A program made the translations under genes and the position numbers. This document shows positions 49,001 to 58,572 of a stretch of DNA of 64,000 bases, in pieces. This stretch comes from Acinetobacter brisouioides (GTDB taxonomy: Bacteria; Pseudomonadota; Gammaproteobacteria; Pseudomonadales; Moraxellaceae). Below the pieces are notes generated by a model. It saw nothing but the letters and a program-made list of their open reading frames with translations. It was not told the DNA's origin and searched no databases. The stretch covers positions 124,001 through 188,000 of the forward strand of contig NZ_SJNX01000002.1 of NCBI RefSeq assembly GCF_004331075.1. The letters are read 5' to 3'. Numbering within the stretch: the stretch's first letter is position 1; every line of letters starts with the position of its first letter.

Positions 49001-49808
49001 TGGTTTGACTATGGGTTTACATACCCGTATTGATGAGACCATTCAGAAAGTAGTTGATTCTGCACACGTCGGTAACCTGTACATTAACCGCAACATTGTT
49101 GGTGCAGTGGTCGGTGTGCAACCGTTTGGTGGCGAAGGCTTATCAGGTACAGGACCAAAAGCAGGCGGCCCATTGTATTTGTATCGCCTCATGCAAAACC
49201 ATGCGTCAGCAGGCTTAACCACGCCATTTGCCGTAAAAACTACTTTGATTGATCAAAATGCAGTAGCAACTCAAAACTACCTAGCATTTAAAGCATGGGC
49301 TACAAAAAATATCAGTGGCATCAACACCAATGCTGTTCCTAGCTTCGTGGTTGATAAACTCTATGAACTGCAAGGCCCGACAGGCGAAAGCAACCAGTAC
49401 GTGATTTTGCCACGTGAACGCGTGTTGTCACTTGCGAGCACAGAACAGGAGCAAGTTTATCAACTGCTTGCCATTTTCGCAGTGAACTCAAAAGTGCTGT
49501 TAAAACGTGATAATGCCTTCTTTACCAAATATGCACAGTCATTGCCAAAATCAATTTTGGATACCATCAAACTCACCGATGACATTGCCAAAGCTGACTA
49601 CGATGCGGTGTTACATCATGGTTCAAGCCAAGAACTTGAAGCCCTGCAAAAAGTCATAGCAAGCCGTACTGGGGCAATTGTGGGTATTACCCATATGGCG
49701 AGCAACAGCGCTGATATTCCACTAGAACGTCTGGTGATTGAACGTGCGATTAGCATTAACACCGCAGCCGCGGGCGGTAACGCCAGCCTCATGACCATGA
49801 CTGACTAA
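46047..49808 (+). CDS. putA: Bifunctional proline dehydrogenase / P5C dehydrogenase PutA
   Basis: 1253 residues. The proline dehydrogenase barrel (about 80-560) has the AGISIKLSAIHPRY, RLVKGAYWDSEIK and FVSHNAQTL-like FASHNAQTLATI motifs. The aldehyde dehydrogenase part has AETGGQNAMIVDSSAL, catalytic cysteine in SAGQRCSALRI and NRNIVGAVVGVQPFGGEGLSGTGPKAGGP. A C-terminal extension follows. There is no N-terminal ribbon-helix-helix DNA-binding domain: the start (TEKVSATQSTT...) is unstructured, so it is not an autorepressor like E. coli PutA. It oxidises proline to glutamate at the inner membrane. Confidence 0.97.
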   Translation: MMETEKVSATQSTTVTDITVFDEKNNFEDKINQAWRRPEPEAVQQLLQFAKLPSELDKKIYELAFRLSSGLRERKASAGKAGIVQGLLQEFSLSSHEGVALMCLAEALLRIPDTATRDLLIRDKINQGNWKEHVGQSSLMFVNAAAWGLMLTGKIMQPQSGMSLSGVLTGILARSGRGIIRKAVDVAMRMMGEQFVTGETIEAALNHAKTLEAKGFRYSYDMLGEAAFTERDADRYMQDYVSAIHAIGKATADKDVYTGAGISIKLSAIHPRYQRAQHDRVHTELYSRVLELARLAKQYNIGLNIDAEETDRLELSLELLERLCFEPDLADWKGIGFVIQAYQKRCFFVVDYIIDLAKRSKKRLMIRLVKGAYWDSEIKKAQIDGMSDYPVYTRKVHTDLSYIACAKKLLAEPDFIYPQFASHNAQTLATIYNLADLEKYYAGQYEFQCLHGMGEPLYENVVGSKAEGKLGVPCRIYAPVGTHETLLAYLVRRLLENGANTSFVNRIADQNLKIDDLIQSPIEEIEQDAKQDKIVGLKHPSIPFPKNLYSLDRVNSKGFDLANDSCLEELNAVAKQFAQHQWRSQALVAGQLLETQGNNQAVINPANHRDVVGHVNEATVAQVEQALQQAQAQHSTWQNTPVVLRAQALERAADLMEERLLELLVLLCRESGKTYANAIAEVREAVDFLRYYAKQAQHFPNQKALQSLGTILCISPWNFPLAIFTGQIAAALVTGNCVIAKPAEQTPLVAFQAVKMLHEAGIPQAVLQFMPGQGETIGAKLSQDARINGIMFTGSTEVAKILQKTVAQRLTQYGQPVTLIAETGGQNAMIVDSSALTEQVVFDAVSSAFDSAGQRCSALRILCVQEDNAKTVLTMLKGAMQQLRVGNPYLLKTDIGPVIDSEAQQNIQRHISKMQGKGYPVHQLMFDQTATQAQLRQGTFVPPTLIELPNLNDLEREVFGPVLHVVTYKYGELDALIQHINAKGYGLTMGLHTRIDETIQKVVDSAHVGNLYINRNIVGAVVGVQPFGGEGLSGTGPKAGGPLYLYRLMQNHASAGLTTPFAVKTTLIDQNAVATQNYLAFKAWATKNISGINTNAVPSFVVDKLYELQGPTGESNQYVILPRERVLSLASTEQEQVYQLLAIFAVNSKVLLKRDNAFFTKYAQSLPKSILDTIKLTDDIAKADYDAVLHHGSSQELEALQKVIASRTGAIVGITHMASNSADIPLERLVIERAISINTAAAGGNASLMTMTD

Positions 49809-49844
49809 ACTTTTCCTTCCTTATTTCCTGGCTCTCCCTTAGCA

Positions 49845-49881
49845 CCTCTGTAACTGTTTTGTTCGTTACAGAGGTTTTTTT
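49845..49881 (+). terminator. Strong terminator downstream of putA
   Basis: Stem CCTCTGTAAC / GTTACAGAGG with loop TGTTTTGTTC, followed by TTTTTTT. Confidence 0.9.
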
Positions 49882-49967
49882 ATTTCATACAATTGCAGCA
49901 CAAAACTAGGCTAAAGCAACCGAGTTTGTTAAGATGCCGTTTTCGTTTAACGTGTATTTTTTTGTTC

Positions 49968-51053
49968 ATGACCTCTGCATATCAACAACAACTGCAAGCC
50001 AAAGTCGAGCGTATTCGCACCCAGTTTGCCGAATTCCAAACGCCAAATCTCGAAGTGTTCGATTCTCCCGAACAGCATTTTCGTATGCGCGCAGAATTTC
50101 GCATTTGGCATACCGACACGGATTTGTTTTATGCCATGTTTGAACGCAACACCGACAACAAAGAAAAACAAGTGTTACGTGTTGACAACTTCCCGATCGC
50201 AGCACAAAGCATTAATGATTTAATGCCTGTCTTGTTAGATGCACTCAAAGCACAGTCTGAACTGCATCGTCGTTTATTTGAAGTGGACTTCTTGGCAACG
50301 CTCAGTGGTGAAATGCTGGTGACACTGATCTATCACCGCAAACTGGACGAACAGTGGATTGCTGCGGCTAAAGCGCTTGAACAACAACTGAATATTAAAA
50401 TTATTGGTCGTAGCCGTGGGCAAAAACTGGTACTAAGCGATGACTTCGTGGTTGAACAGCTTGAAAGCGATGGGCGTAACTATTTCTACAAGCAAATTGA
50501 AGGTGGCTTTACCCAGCCGAATGCCAAAGTCTGCGAAAAAATGCTGCACTGGGCATGCGATGTAGCAAATGATGCATCGGGACATTTGCTTGAGTTGTAC
50601 TGTGGCAATGGTAACTTTACCCTACCGCTTTCACAAAAATTTGAGCGTGTACTGGCAACCGAACTAGCAAAATCGTCAGTCTATGCTGCCGAATGGAATA
50701 TTGAAAAAAACCAGATTGAAAATATTCAGATTGCCCGTTTAGCGGCTGAAGAGTTTACCCAAGCCTTTCATGGCGAGCGTGAATTCCGTCGTTTACAGGA
50801 AGCACAAATCAACTTAAGCGAATATCAGTTTGATACCGTGTTTGTTGATCCACCACGTGCAGGCATTGATGATGCCACCTTACAGCTTTTACAGCAGTTT
50901 AAACGCATCATTTATATTTCATGTAACCCAGACACTTTACATGACAACTTGAAAACCTTGAGCCAAACTCATCGTATTCAGCGTTTTGCCTTGTTTGACC
51001 AATTCCCATACACCCACCATGTTGAAAGTGGTGTGTTACTGGAAAAGATCTAA
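49968..51053 (+). CDS. trmA: tRNA (uracil-5-)-methyltransferase TrmA
   Basis: 361 residues. SAM motif [25 protein letters not shown] and the nucleophile cysteine in ISCNPDTL are the TrmA signatures; the N-terminal [20 protein letters not shown] is normal. It makes 5-methyluridine at position 54 of tRNA. The start is the ATG at 49968, 84 bases past the putA terminator; earlier in-frame starts would add unlike residues. Confidence 0.95.
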   Translation: MTSAYQQQLQAKVERIRTQFAEFQTPNLEVFDSPEQHFRMRAEFRIWHTDTDLFYAMFERNTDNKEKQVLRVDNFPIAAQSINDLMPVLLDALKAQSELHRRLFEVDFLATLSGEMLVTLIYHRKLDEQWIAAAKALEQQLNIKIIGRSRGQKLVLSDDFVVEQLESDGRNYFYKQIEGGFTQPNAKVCEKMLHWACDVANDASGHLLELYCGNGNFTLPLSQKFERVLATELAKSSVYAAEWNIEKNQIENIQIARLAAEEFTQAFHGEREFRRLQEAQINLSEYQFDTVFVDPPRAGIDDATLQLLQQFKRIIYISCNPDTLHDNLKTLSQTHRIQRFALFDQFPYTHHVESGVLLEKI

Positions 51054-51082
51054 ACTTTTAAGATCAAGCCACACAAAAAATT

Positions 51083-51108
51083 AAAGCCGATCAATGATCG
51101 GCTTTTTT
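51083..51108. terminator. Bidirectional terminator, trmA / rutG
   Basis: Stem AAGCCGATCA / TGATCGGCTT with a short loop, A- and T-runs either side. Confidence 0.85.
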
Positions 51109-51119
51109 ACGACAGAACA

Positions 51120-52466
51120 TTATTTAGATACAATCTGCGATTCGCTTAATGCAGGCTCTTGAGTCAATTTGGGTTGCACCGATTTTCGGTTTAAGACCAG
51201 ATTCAATAAAATCGCAGCAAAAGTTGCTGTCCCGATGCCGCCCAGATCAAACTGCCCGATATGCAATGAATAGTTGCCTGTCCCCATAATGATGGTGATT
51301 GCCGCCACCAGCATATTGCCATTTTGAGCAAAATCGACCTGATTGCTCATCCAGATCCGAGCACCTGCAATGGTAATTAGACCAAAGACCACGATTGATG
51401 CCCCACCCAAAATCGCCACGGGAATGGTACTGACCACAGCACCAAATTTTGGTGACAAGCCCAATAACATTGCAAAAACACCTGCAATCACAAACACCAA
51501 AGTAGAATAAATACGCGTCGCTGCCATCACCCCGATATTTTCGGCATACGTGGTCATGCCTGTACCACCAATTGATGCAGACAACATGGTACACAAGCCA
51601 TCGGCAAAAAAGGCACTCCCCATATACGGCGAGATATTTTGCCCTGTCATGGCACTCACGGCTTTGAAATGTCCCAAGTTTTCAGCGATCAGAATAATCG
51701 CCACAGGTGCAATCAACAGCATGGCATTTAAGCTAAATTCAGGGTGATGAAAGGTTGGCAGACCAAACCATGCAGCATTGGCAATCGGCGCAAAATCAAT
51801 TGGTTTACCCAGACCCAAGACATTCGCCAAGATAAAATACAGCGCATATGACAACAACAAGCCAACCAGTAACAGTAAACGGCGCAACATACCTTTGGTA
51901 AAGACCGCAATTCCGCCAATACATAACACAGTAACCAGTGCCATCCATGTATCAAAGCTATTGCCCGATACACCTTTAATGGTCACAGGTGCGAGGTTCA
52001 ACCCGATGATCATCACGATTGAACCCGTCACCACAGGTGGCAGCAAGTTTTCAATCCATGCCGTGCCGATTTTCATCACCAGTAAACCAACCAGCATATA
52101 GACAATGCCGCAAGCAATAATTCCACCGAGTGCCAGTGCAATGTGTGGATTCGCACCGACTCCGTTATAACCTGTCACCGCAGCCACTGCACCAATAAAC
52201 GCAAAACTTGAACCCAAATAACTTGGGACGCGTCCACCCGTGATCAGGAAGAAAATAATCGTGCCGATACCTGTAATCAGCATGGTCAGGCTTGGATCAA
52301 AACCCATCAACAACGGTGCGAGTACCGTCGCACCAAACATAGCGAAAGCATGCTGAACGCCCAACACAAGGGTTTGCCTTGCAGGTAGGTATTCATTAGT
52401 TGCAACAGGGGTTTGCTCTAGATTCCCTTGATAAGGTCGCCATTGATTAAACCAACTTTCTTTCAT
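51120..52466 (-). CDS. rutG: NCS2-family uracil/pyrimidine permease RutG
   Basis: 448 residues with about 12 membrane segments, NCS2 landmarks LGVQHAFAMFGATVLAPLLMGFDPS, IALILIAENLGH-like IAPVAIILIAENLGHFKAVSAMTGQN and GGTGMTTYAENIGVMAATRIYS. It brings uracil or related pyrimidines into the cell. It is the last gene of the rutABCFG block (minus strand). Confidence 0.92.
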   Translation of the reverse strand: MKESWFNQWRPYQGNLEQTPVATNEYLPARQTLVLGVQHAFAMFGATVLAPLLMGFDPSLTMLITGIGTIIFFLITGGRVPSYLGSSFAFIGAVAAVTGYNGVGANPHIALALGGIIACGIVYMLVGLLVMKIGTAWIENLLPPVVTGSIVMIIGLNLAPVTIKGVSGNSFDTWMALVTVLCIGGIAVFTKGMLRRLLLLVGLLLSYALYFILANVLGLGKPIDFAPIANAAWFGLPTFHHPEFSLNAMLLIAPVAIILIAENLGHFKAVSAMTGQNISPYMGSAFFADGLCTMLSASIGGTGMTTYAENIGVMAATRIYSTLVFVIAGVFAMLLGLSPKFGAVVSTIPVAILGGASIVVFGLITIAGARIWMSNQVDFAQNGNMLVAAITIIMGTGNYSLHIGQFDLGGIGTATFAAILLNLVLNRKSVQPKLTQEPALSESQIVSK

Positions 52467-52496
52467 AGTAATACTCCCTTGTTCATCAAGGTGTTG

Positions 52497-53087
52497 TCAT
52501 GATTGATGACGTGTCAAATGATGATAGGCACGATCAAAATAGATCAGCCCCTGCGCACCTTTATGATTGAGTTGTAAATCTTGCACTTCACAAAACAAAA
52601 TGTCATGTGTGCCCATTGCCACGACTTGACTAATTTTACAGTCAAATGCCACCACTGCGTCAGTTAAAACAGGTGAACCTGTACTTAAAGATGTCCATCG
52701 TCCTTGGGCAAAGCGCTCTGGCATTGGAGTTTTGCCACCAAACACATTCGACAGTTGCGTATGCTGCTGTGCCAATGTATTCACACATAGTACTTGGTTT
52801 GACTGGAATACAGGATACACCGATGCATTGCGGTTTAGGCACACCAATAGCGTCGGTGGGCTATCGGTTACGCTACACACGGCTGAAGCAGTAAAACCTG
52901 CCCGCCCTGCTTCGCCATCGGTAGTGACAATATTTACGGCTGCCGCCAGATTACTCATGGCATTACGGAACTGTTGTTGGGCTGTATTTAACGCTGTCGC
53001 TGTTTTAAGAACATGATTTTCTGCTGCTTGTGTCATCATTTTATTCAATGCAGCAGCCGTTTGTGAACTCGGTTGTAAAATACTCAT
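52497..53087 (-). CDS. rutF: Flavin reductase RutF
   Basis: 196 residues of the FMN-binding flavin reductase family: [48 protein letters not shown]. It supplies reduced FMN to RutA. It has a longer N-terminus (about 25 residues) than the E. coli protein. AGGAGC precedes the start. In E. coli, rutD and rutE lie between rutC and rutF; here they do not. Confidence 0.9.
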   Translation of the reverse strand: MSILQPSSQTAAALNKMMTQAAENHVLKTATALNTAQQQFRNAMSNLAAAVNIVTTDGEAGRAGFTASAVCSVTDSPPTLLVCLNRNASVYPVFQSNQVLCVNTLAQQHTQLSNVFGGKTPMPERFAQGRWTSLSTGSPVLTDAVVAFDCKISQVVAMGTHDILFCEVQDLQLNHKGAQGLIYFDRAYHHLTRHQS

Positions 53088-53154
53088 GGTTTGCTCCTTG
53101 CATACATCGCGGTTGCCCCCTTAAACAGGGTCAAATCACTGCCTGAAAAGTTGA

Positions 53155-53535
53155 TTAAAGATGTGCAACTGAAGCAATTTCAACCAAGGCTTCAGCTTTG
53201 ACCAAACCACATTGAATGCAATAACGTGCAGGCTTATCGTTCGGGAAAAATTCGGCATAGATCTGATTAATCGCGGCGTAGTCCGCCCAGTCTTTAATAA
53301 AAATCGAATTAAAGGTCACGTCATCCATGCTACCACCTGCGGTGGTGATCACCTTTTGAATGGTTTCCAGCACATAACGGGTTTGCCCTGCGGCATCACC
53401 CACATGCACCACATCGTTATTGGCATCGAGCGCTAACGTACCCGACACATAGACAATATTGTCGGCTTCGGTTGCAGGGACATACGGTGCAAGCGGTTTA
53501 CCTGTTCCTTCTGGAATAATCACATTTTTTGGCAT
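53155..53535 (-). CDS. rutC: RidA-family protein RutC (aminoacrylate deaminase)
   Basis: 126 residues, YjgF/RidA fold. [24 protein letters not shown] and [16 protein letters not shown], then [24 protein letters not shown] with the conserved cysteine and glutamate near the C-terminus. It hydrolyses aminoacrylate peracid products in uracil breakdown. GGAG precedes the start. Twelve bases separate it from rutB. Confidence 0.94.
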   Translation of the reverse strand: MPKNVIIPEGTGKPLAPYVPATEADNIVYVSGTLALDANNDVVHVGDAAGQTRYVLETIQKVITTAGGSMDDVTFNSIFIKDWADYAAINQIYAEFFPNDKPARYCIQCGLVKAEALVEIASVAHL

Positions 53536-53547
53536 GACAAGATCTCC

Positions 53548-54288
53548 TTAAACCGCTTCAGCTTTGGGTTGAGTCACTGGGGCAAAACTTTCTGTAAAAC
53601 TTTGAGTGTCAGATACCCAACCGAAGAAGGTTTTGACATTAAATAAAGTCGCTTCGTGCGCTTCGACTGGCCCTGCCTGATAGCAGGCATCATCGAGCAG
53701 CACACCGAAATATTCCAAGAAGAAACCATCACGCAAAGTTGATTCCACGCAGACGTTGGTGGCAATCCCTGTAAACACTAAATTACGAATGCCTTTAGCG
53801 CGTAAGATGCTGTCGAGTTGCGTATGGAAGAAACCACTATAACGAGGTTTTTCAATCACAATATCCTGCGGTGCAGGTTGCAGCTCATCAATCAGCTCAT
53901 AGTCCCAACCGCCTTTTGCCAATAATTTGCCTTGTAGTTCGGGCTTTTTCTTCATGGTCTTAATGGCATTGGATTTATGAAAATTCGGAGAGCCTTCGCC
54001 ACCTGCTTCGACATAGTCAGCATCCCAGCCATTTTTAAAGAAAATCACCTGAATGCCCGCAGCATGAGCAACATCAATCGCCTTTTGAATTTGTTGTACG
54101 ACTGTCTGCGTTTTCGATACATCAAACCCTGCCAGATCCAGATAGCCACCTAAACTGGTATAAGCATTTTGCATATCCACCACGATGAGCGCAGTTTGTT
54201 TGGCATCAAGCTGAATCGACTCAGGTTCCGCTTTTAAAATCGGTGCAGTGGCTGGGGTAAAACTGGCACGGATCGTTGAATGGTTCAT
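53548..54288 (-). CDS. rutB: Ureidoacrylate amidohydrolase RutB
   Basis: 246 residues, isochorismatase-like cysteine hydrolase: catalytic Asp in [16 protein letters not shown], lysine in [11 protein letters not shown] and cysteine in [15 protein letters not shown]. It cleaves the ureidoacrylate produced by RutA to carbamate and aminoacrylate. Its ATGA overlaps the rutA stop, so the two are translationally coupled. Confidence 0.95.
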   Translation of the reverse strand: MNHSTIRASFTPATAPILKAEPESIQLDAKQTALIVVDMQNAYTSLGGYLDLAGFDVSKTQTVVQQIQKAIDVAHAAGIQVIFFKNGWDADYVEAGGEGSPNFHKSNAIKTMKKKPELQGKLLAKGGWDYELIDELQPAPQDIVIEKPRYSGFFHTQLDSILRAKGIRNLVFTGIATNVCVESTLRDGFFLEYFGVLLDDACYQAGPVEAHEATLFNVKTFFGWVSDTQSFTESFAPVTQPKAEAV

Positions 54289-55403
54289 GCGCTTTTCTCC
54301 ATAGCAAAATCAGTCACTTGGCTTGGGACAATACTGTCTGCCAAAGTACGGCTTTTCATGAGTGGTTGAATTTTTTCTCCAAAATCTTTAACGCCTTGCA
54401 CAAAATCATCAAAAGTCAGCAAAATGCCCTCCGTACCTTTAACTTCAGAAATTTCATCGAGCATGGCAGCGACTTTGGCATACGACCCCACTAGGGTTCC
54501 CATGTTGATATTCACAGGCGAAACACTCGATGCCATGTGGCGAATATTGGTATCACTGCCTGAAATTTTGTCTTTTCCGCCTTGGTCTTGTAGCCACTGT
54601 ATCGCTTGCATATCGGCACCGTCGTTATAGCTTTGCCATTTTGCAAAAGCCTGTTCATCGGTTTCATCCGCAATCACCATAAACAGCACAAAGGTACTGA
54701 CATCGCGCCCAGTTTTATCGGTTTGTGCTTTCAGGCGGTCATTGATTGAGGCATAAGCGGTTGGCGTATTGACGCCCTTACCAAAGACAAAGTTATAGTC
54801 AGCATATTGTGCGGAAAATGCCAAACCATCATCGGACTGCCCTGCACAAATGATTTTTAAATCTTTCGATGGCTGAGGCTTCACCTGACAATCATCCATC
54901 TGAAAAAACTCGCCTTGAAAATCAGATTTCCCAGTCGCCCAGAGCTGTTTTAAAATTTGTACATATTCCGACAAATACTGATAACGCTTGCCAAAATACT
55001 CATCGCCTGGCCACATGCCCATTTGGCTGTATTCAGGACGTTGCCAGCCTGTGACAACATTTAAACCAAAGCGCCCATTGGAAATCGAATCTAGTGTTGC
55101 CGCCATACGCGCCACAATTGCCGGCGGCATGACCAATGTTGCTGCGGTTGCATAAATCTTGATTTTAGATGTGACGGCTGCCAAACCTGACATTAATGTG
55201 AAACTTTCAAGGTTATAGTCCCAAAACTCGGTTTCACCGCCAAAACCCCGTAGTTTGATCATCGATAAGGCAAAATCAAAACCATACTGCTCTGCGCTTT
55301 GTACAATTTCCTTGTTCAGCTCAAAGGTCGGTTTGTACTGTGGTGCATTTTTAGAAATGAGCCAACCATTGTTACCAATTGGACAGAAAACACCTACTTG
55401 CAT
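54285..55403 (-). CDS. rutA: Pyrimidine oxygenase RutA
   Basis: 372 residues of the bacterial luciferase-like flavin monooxygenase family: [82 protein letters not shown]. It opens the uracil ring with FMN and oxygen. The start at 55403 has GAGG seven bases upstream; an earlier ATG seven codons upstream is less likely. It heads rutABCFG; the operator-like 18-mer at 55547-55564 lies in the rutA-rutR gap. Confidence 0.95.
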   Translation of the reverse strand: MQVGVFCPIGNNGWLISKNAPQYKPTFELNKEIVQSAEQYGFDFALSMIKLRGFGGETEFWDYNLESFTLMSGLAAVTSKIKIYATAATLVMPPAIVARMAATLDSISNGRFGLNVVTGWQRPEYSQMGMWPGDEYFGKRYQYLSEYVQILKQLWATGKSDFQGEFFQMDDCQVKPQPSKDLKIICAGQSDDGLAFSAQYADYNFVFGKGVNTPTAYASINDRLKAQTDKTGRDVSTFVLFMVIADETDEQAFAKWQSYNDGADMQAIQWLQDQGGKDKISGSDTNIRHMASSVSPVNINMGTLVGSYAKVAAMLDEISEVKGTEGILLTFDDFVQGVKDFGEKIQPLMKSRTLADSIVPSQVTDFAMEKSA

Positions 55404-55546
55404 ACTGACACCTCGTTTATTCATAAGTGTAAAAATCAAGACTGTGGTGCACTCACAGAATTTGTATTATCAATTAAGCAATTTAAATGCCAATATTTTT
55501 TATCATTAAATTTCAATATATTGAGTTTATCTTATGGTTTTATTAT

Positions 55547-55564
55547 TTAGACCACTTAGTCCAA
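55547..55564. promoter_or_regulatory. Candidate RutR operator between rutA and rutR
   Basis: TTAGACCACTTAGTCCAA is an imperfect palindrome (arms TTAGACC and GGTCTAA-like) and matches the element before rutD at 15 of 18 positions. It resembles the RutR consensus TTGACCAnnTGGTCAA in its GACCA core. It lies about 143 bases before rutA and 127 before rutR. Confidence 0.6.
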
Positions 55565-55691
55565 CTATCGTCTAATTTGAAACACACACGCACAAGTCTC
55601 GTGCATTTTTTGCGCACCAATCTTTCAGTGATACCTATTTCAGTACAAGGATTTGCTACAATTGCCTGAAAATAGAATCAGGTTAGACCCG

Positions 55692-56339
55692 ATGCACAAT
55701 GAGCCACTTATTTCTGTAAAAAAAAGTAGAAATGCACAACAAAAACAACAACTGATTTTGCAAGCAGCACTGGATGTTTTCTCGACTTATGGTCTACAAG
55801 GTGCAAGCATGGAACAGATTGCCGATGTGGCAGGTATTTCCAAATCAAATCTGTTTTATTATTTTGCAGGGAAAGATGATTTATATGTCGCGGTACTGTC
55901 ACAAGTACTGACTGCATGGTTAATGCCGCTGAATCAAATGGAAAAACAGCAAGACCCTGCGCAGGCACTGGGCAATTATATTGAAGCGAAGTTTCAGCTT
56001 GCGAAAGATTCTCCACAAGCGTCGCGTTTATATGCGCTGGAAATGATGCAAGGCGCGCCGCATATCAGTACGATTTTAAAAAGTTCACTGAAAAAACTGA
56101 TACAGCAAAAAACTGCGGTCATTAATGACTGGATTGAACAAGGTCGTTTAAAGCCTGTATCAGCGCTGCATTTAATTATTCATATTTGGGCAGTGACACA
56201 GCACTATTCGGATTTTGCAGTACAAACTCAAGCCATTTCAGGCAAAACCCTTAAAAATAAAAACTTCTATCAGGAAGCACTGGCAACTTCGAAGCAACTC
56301 TTGATTGAGAGTCTTATTCCTGCGGCGGCTGAAAGTTAA
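55692..56339 (+). CDS. rutR: TetR-family regulator RutR
   Basis: 215 residues. KQQLILQAALDVFSTYGLQGASMEQIADVAGISKSNLFYYFAGKDDLYVAVL is the TetR helix-turn-helix, and the ligand domain has AKDSPQASRLYALEMMQGAP typical of RutR. Uracil or thymine binding releases it from DNA. The ATG at 55692 is used; a TTG thirteen codons before it is not supported. It is divergent from rutA and convergent with rutE. Confidence 0.92.
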   Translation: MHNEPLISVKKSRNAQQKQQLILQAALDVFSTYGLQGASMEQIADVAGISKSNLFYYFAGKDDLYVAVLSQVLTAWLMPLNQMEKQQDPAQALGNYIEAKFQLAKDSPQASRLYALEMMQGAPHISTILKSSLKKLIQQKTAVINDWIEQGRLKPVSALHLIIHIWAVTQHYSDFAVQTQAISGKTLKNKNFYQEALATSKQLLIESLIPAAAES

Positions 56340-56365
56340 GATGACAGGCATCACTTGCCATCTTG
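56339..56365. terminator. Imperfect hairpin between rutR and rutE
   Basis: AAGATGACAGGC pairs with the TTGCCATCTT side with one mismatch; it includes the end of rutR. Only a weak terminator. Confidence 0.35.
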
Positions 56366-56372
56366 GAAAAAT

Positions 56373-56972
56373 TTAAATGATTTGACAGGCATCTTCAAAA
56401 CTTAACCGTGGCAAACGCCCATAAAGCTTTTCTGGGTTGCCATAACCGATATTGATCAGCAGATTGCTTTTCCATGTGGTGCCTGACAAAAAGGTTTCAT
56501 CGACCAGTGTTGGGTTAAAACCCGACATTGGGCCTGTGTCCAAACCCAAACTACGACATGCCAAAATTAAATATGCTGCCTGCATGGAGCTGTTACGAAA
56601 AGCGGTTTCATGTGCGAGTTCAGGGCTAGAAGTAAACCATGATTTGGCATTGCCATGTGGAAATAGCTCAGGTAGTTTTTCATAAAACTCGCTGTCATAC
56701 GCCACCAAAACTGTCACAGGTGCAGTCATGGTTTTTTCTACATTTCCTGAAGATAACGCGGGTTTGAGTTTGGCTTTGGCTTCTGCGCTTTGAATAAACA
56801 CAAAGCGCGCAGGTGAACAGTTGGCTGAAGTGGGCGCCATTTTCAACAAATCATACAACTCCTGAAGCAACTCAGGTGCAATGGTTTTGTCTTGCCATGC
56901 ATTATGCGTCCGCGCTTCGCTAAACAATTTTTCTAAAGCATCATGTTCTAGCTTCAAATTGAGGTTATTCAT
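56373..56972 (-). CDS. rutE: Malonic semialdehyde reductase RutE
   Basis: 199 residues of the nitroreductase family: [80 protein letters not shown], characteristic of RutE/YdfG-type nitroreductases. It reduces malonic semialdehyde to 3-hydroxypropionate. AAGGAAAA precedes the start. It is 11 bases from rutD and transcribed with it. Confidence 0.93.
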   Translation of the reverse strand: MNNLNLKLEHDALEKLFSEARTHNAWQDKTIAPELLQELYDLLKMAPTSANCSPARFVFIQSAEAKAKLKPALSSGNVEKTMTAPVTVLVAYDSEFYEKLPELFPHGNAKSWFTSSPELAHETAFRNSSMQAAYLILACRSLGLDTGPMSGFNPTLVDETFLSGTTWKSNLLINIGYGNPEKLYGRLPRLSFEDACQII

Positions 56973-56983
56973 ACAGATTTTCC

Positions 56984-57760
56984 TTATTCAGAACATAAAT
57001 ATTGCAATACACACGAATTAAACCAATCGGGCTGAGTCACACTACTGGCATGCCCACCTATCGGGTACAGCTCAAAATCTGCATTTGGCAGTAAACGAGA
57101 CAATGCCAGACCTCGCTGCCAAGGCACCAAAAAATCATCCTGATTGGCAATCACCAAAACTGGATGAGAGATCTCACGTGCAGTCTGTTCAGGTTGATAT
57201 TGACGTAATGCTGTCAAACGCTTTTCTACATTTTCTAAAGGTGCAAAATGGGCAATCGCCTGTTGTTCTTGCTGACACAATTGTTGGTTATGCTGTGAAA
57301 TCCATGCAGGTGGATATAAAAATAAGGCTTGCGCCTGCACATAAGCAGCTACGCCTGCTCGCCGCAACAAAGCCAAACGTGTAGCAAAACAACGGTTGGT
57401 ATGTGCATCAAGCTGATCCCACGCATTGACCACGACCAGTTTCTCTACAAGTTGTGGTGCTTGACGCGCCAATTCCAGCCCAATAAAACCACCTAAAGCA
57501 TGCCCAATAAAATGACACTGGCGAATTTTCTCGGCTTGTAAAATTTGCTGCAACTCATTTGCCATCATCGGCAAGCTATATTGCTCAGGTAAGATTTCAC
57601 TCTCAGGTAAAACCCCAACCTGATCATAGGTCAGCACATGGAACTGTTGCTGCAAGTTCGTGATTTGTGCTTGCCAATACTGGGCATGCCCACCCAACCC
57701 CGAACTTAAAACCACCGTTTTGGCTTGAGAGCGTACTGACCGATAAAAATAAACTGTCAT
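56984..57760 (-). CDS. rutD: Aminoacrylate hydrolase RutD
   Basis: 258 residues, alpha/beta hydrolase; the usual nucleophile Ser is an alanine (GHALGG), as in E. coli RutD, where it is thought to hasten spontaneous aminoacrylate hydrolysis. [14 protein letters not shown] and [11 protein letters not shown] are other landmarks. It opens the minus-strand rutDE operon; an operator-like element lies only three bases before the start codon, and no ribosome site is visible. Confidence 0.92.
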   Translation of the reverse strand: MTVYFYRSVRSQAKTVVLSSGLGGHAQYWQAQITNLQQQFHVLTYDQVGVLPESEILPEQYSLPMMANELQQILQAEKIRQCHFIGHALGGFIGLELARQAPQLVEKLVVVNAWDQLDAHTNRCFATRLALLRRAGVAAYVQAQALFLYPPAWISQHNQQLCQQEQQAIAHFAPLENVEKRLTALRQYQPEQTAREISHPVLVIANQDDFLVPWQRGLALSRLLPNADFELYPIGGHASSVTQPDWFNSCVLQYLCSE

Positions 57761-57763
57761 TTT

Positions 57764-57781
57764 TTAAACCAAATAGTCCAA
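57764..57781 (-). promoter_or_regulatory. Candidate RutR operator before rutD
   Basis: TTAAACCAAATAGTCCAA shares 15 of 18 bases with the rutA-rutR element. It sits at bases -4 to -21 of the rutD start codon. A bound repressor would block initiation or elongation directly. Confidence 0.55.
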
Positions 57782-58218
57782 ATTTATTTATTCAGTAGCA
57801 ATAAAAATGCCAGCTTTAAAATGACGAATTATTGTATTTACTTACAAGCATCTTATTTATAATAAAAAATACTATGCTTACCAGAAAATTTTAAATCTAA
57901 TCAACACAGGCTTTTTTTAAATTTATATCAAATAATAAAATTTATAACGTATGCACCATCAAACAAAATTCAAATTCCAAAGCATAAACACTTCACTTTG
58001 TTATTTCATGGAAAAAATCACGACTATGGGTCGCACACATAAATTTGTAAATAAATATGACAACAATCATAAATTTATTTACTTGTTTTTGATTACAATT
58101 TCATGAAAACCACTGTTGCTTAACACAATCTCCATTTTTCCTATAACTTTCGCCAACTTGTTTTTTTATTTTTTTAAATTATATTCCGAATTATCTTAGG
58201 TTGCGTTACGAAGGCTTT
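57782..58218. other. AT-rich intergenic region upstream of a small gene
   Basis: About 440 bases without a gene. It carries the rutDE promoter on one side and that of the small unknown gene on the other. Long T- and A-tracts only. Confidence 0.5.
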
Positions 58219-58443
58219 ATGAGTTTTTTGCAGAAATTTTTTGGTGCACAAGACAGCACAAATGACCGCAAAAATCATGTGGCATGGGTTGAAAATGATT
58301 GTGCATGTAAATCCAATCAACAGCTACTTCAAACTTTAGCTTTAACTCAGGATGAGGATGTAATTAAAGGTGTCAAGCGCATACTGCTTTCACGTGGTTT
58401 CAGCCGCAAAGAATTAAACCAACTGACTTGTCCAATTCAATAA
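58219..58443 (+). CDS. Small protein of unknown function
   Basis: 74 residues. MSFLQKFFGAQDSTNDRKNHVAWVEND is followed by CAC and a helical part ending SRKELNQLTCPIQ. It has three cysteines in all and a mildly basic C-terminal half. No family recognised. AAGG precedes the ATG; a TTG six codons earlier is possible. A strong terminator follows, so it is a single gene. Confidence 0.55.
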   Translation: MSFLQKFFGAQDSTNDRKNHVAWVENDCACKSNQQLLQTLALTQDEDVIKGVKRILLSRGFSRKELNQLTCPIQ

Positions 58444-58457
58444 TTCTGACTTGCGAA

Positions 58458-58486
58458 ATAGCCACCCACAACGCGGTGGCTATTTT
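58458..58486 (+). terminator. Terminator downstream of the small gene
   Basis: Stem ATAGCCACC / GGTGGCTAT with loop CACAACGC, then T-rich. Confidence 0.75.
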
Positions 58487-58572
58487 ATTTGAGGCAGATG
58501 AGTGTACAAACTCCCCAAGTGTGGTCGATTTCGTTACAATACTGCTTTGTTCAAAACATTTAGGTTATTTGC

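Noticed and set aside
56984-57760. RutD as a broken hydrolase, because the nucleophile serine is alanine.
   Set aside because: The same alanine is present in E. coli RutD as I remember it, so this is normal for the family.
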